Source: Plazaster borealis
Taxonomy: Eukaryota > Echinodermata > Asteroidea > Forcipulatida > Labidiasteridae
Assembly (NCBI GenBank): GCA_021014325.1
Contig: CM037463.1
Span: forward strand, 24,422,526-24,486,525
Direction of reading: 5' to 3'
Length of the DNA: 64,000 bases
Position 1 is the stretch's first letter. Each line of letters starts with the position of its first letter. The notes under the pieces are model-generated. The model saw nothing but the letters and a program-made list of their open reading frames with translations. It did not search any database and was not told where the DNA came from. Positions 63,019-64,000 of the stretch are shown one piece after another. The position numbers and the translations under genes are program-made.

Positions 63019-64000
63019 CTATTAAAACCGTCCGGCGGACATGTACATGTACATGACGTGCGTAAGCGAGCGTGCGTGCACTGAACATACGTATGCACAA
63101 TCCCCATGTGGAGCATGAATATTTACGTATATGATTGCAGCGAATTCGCCGTATTTTTGACCGCGTGGGGGCGTTTGTGGACCAATTTTTACGTGATGAA
63201 ACACAAGTAAACAAACGGGTTTTTTTCATTTTTGTTATTATTATGTTTATGTTTTTCGTCAATAATGCAAGAAAACTACATACAGGCAATTAAAATACGA
63301 CGAAACTGTAATTGTGATGCAAGACATTCCCTGGAGAAAGCGCCCTCACGCGGTCAAAAATATGGTCAATACCCAACGGCCGAATATTTTCCCATAGGCT
63401 ACGACGGGGGGGGGGGTACCTGTAGTCAGGGCGCTATTTTTTGTTGTGGTCTGGCTGACACACGTTCACGAGTTGTTTTTCCATGCAAGTTTTACGTCAA
63501 AGATCTCCTTTTCTAATGGCCTTCCTATAGCCAAGGAATCATACACAGTTGTTGAATATTACAACTACACTTGACTACACTCGCTCCAGCAACTAAAAAC
63601 CGGACAATATTATCATATGCTTCAGGTTCCATTATGAGTAACCCTGGCGATGGAGCTAAAAATTACAAACCGTCCACATCATCACTCATGTCATTCATGA
63701 CATGCACTTATGCTTGTAAAAAATGGCGAACGTACTTCGTGTTCCGTCGACCAATAGAGGGCGTTTAATTTACTGCAAGGACGGTTTTGCACGGGGCGGA
63801 CACGATTGCATACAATATGCAAAATGAAATAATGTCCGCCGGATAGTATTGCATAGAGAACATAACTACATGCGACACCGGTGTGGCAGGAGATTATGTC
63901 ACCCTTGAAATTCTGTCCCCCGACTGATAGCGCCCTCTTTTTACTCACTGAAATAATTGTGGTCAAGATATTCGTGTTCACCTCCATAGGAAGAGCTCGT
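63019..64000. other. Downstream region with weak inverted repeats
   Basis: TATTTTTGACCGCGTGGGGG at 63149 faces CCCTCACGCGGTCAAAAATA at 63342, and GTCCGGCGGACAT near 63031 faces ATGTCCGCCGGAT near 63831, suggesting one or two more inverted-repeat elements. No gene recognised. Confidence 0.45.

Overview
This is animal nuclear DNA: long genes split by GT-AG introns, dense short inverted-repeat transposons, SINEs, LINE fragments and microsatellites, and no bacterial operon structure. The repeat types (a ~370 bp family with AAAGG(C/T)A(C/T).GTACACGTTTGG ends, tRNA-Leu-headed SINEs, foldback elements with tandem-repeat arms) and a NOX5-type NADPH oxidase suggest an echinoderm, perhaps a sea star. 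That placement is inference; the species cannot be fixed from the sequence alone.

Four protein genes are supported. (1) 267-5368 (+): the last seven exons of a NOX5-like NADPH oxidase, with its 5' part outside the window. (2) 13869-23741 (+): a second, nearly complete NOX5-like oxidase with EF-hands, haem membrane domain, FAD and NADPH domains; only the start-codon exon is missing. The two are tandem paralogues. (3) 25321-40326 (-) and (4) 48380-61884 (+): two complete ten-exon SLC22-family transporters in head-to-head (divergent) orientation, 583 and 584 codons, with matching intron phases and almost identical exon lengths. All exons were joined by hand with consistent phase through each gene. 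NOX5 oxidases pass electrons from cytosolic NADPH across a membrane to oxygen under Ca2+ control; SLC22 proteins are 12-TM organic-ion carriers. Nothing in the sequence links the two pairs functionally; they are neighbours on the chromosome, with gene 2 and gene 3 converging tail to tail.

The rest is repeats. 5.4-13.9 kb (between the NOX genes) is a stack of MITEs, SINE pieces and a LINE 3' end. The intron just before the NADPH-domain exon of NOX5 gene 2 holds a 1.85 kb foldback palindrome whose arms are arrays of a 21-bp unit containing the palindrome CCGCCCGGGCGG. SLC22 gene 3 carries a 47-bp higher-order minisatellite in intron 6, a relic of its own exon 9 in intron 5, and a foldback element enclosing telomere-like repeats in intron 1; a second copy of that element lies at 62.7-63.0 kb. 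The 8 kb between the SLC22 start codons holds two MITEs of the main family, a solo LTR and a SINE. Intron 8 of gene 4 (57.1-60.05 kb) is a nest of inverted-repeat elements, one of them split by a 5'-truncated LINE with a 12-bp target-site duplication.

Most notable: the telomere-bearing foldback elements, the 21-bp-unit foldback element, the sharply bounded near-identity in exon 1 of the inverted SLC22 pair (a gene-conversion signature), and uneven divergence between the NOX5 paralogues.
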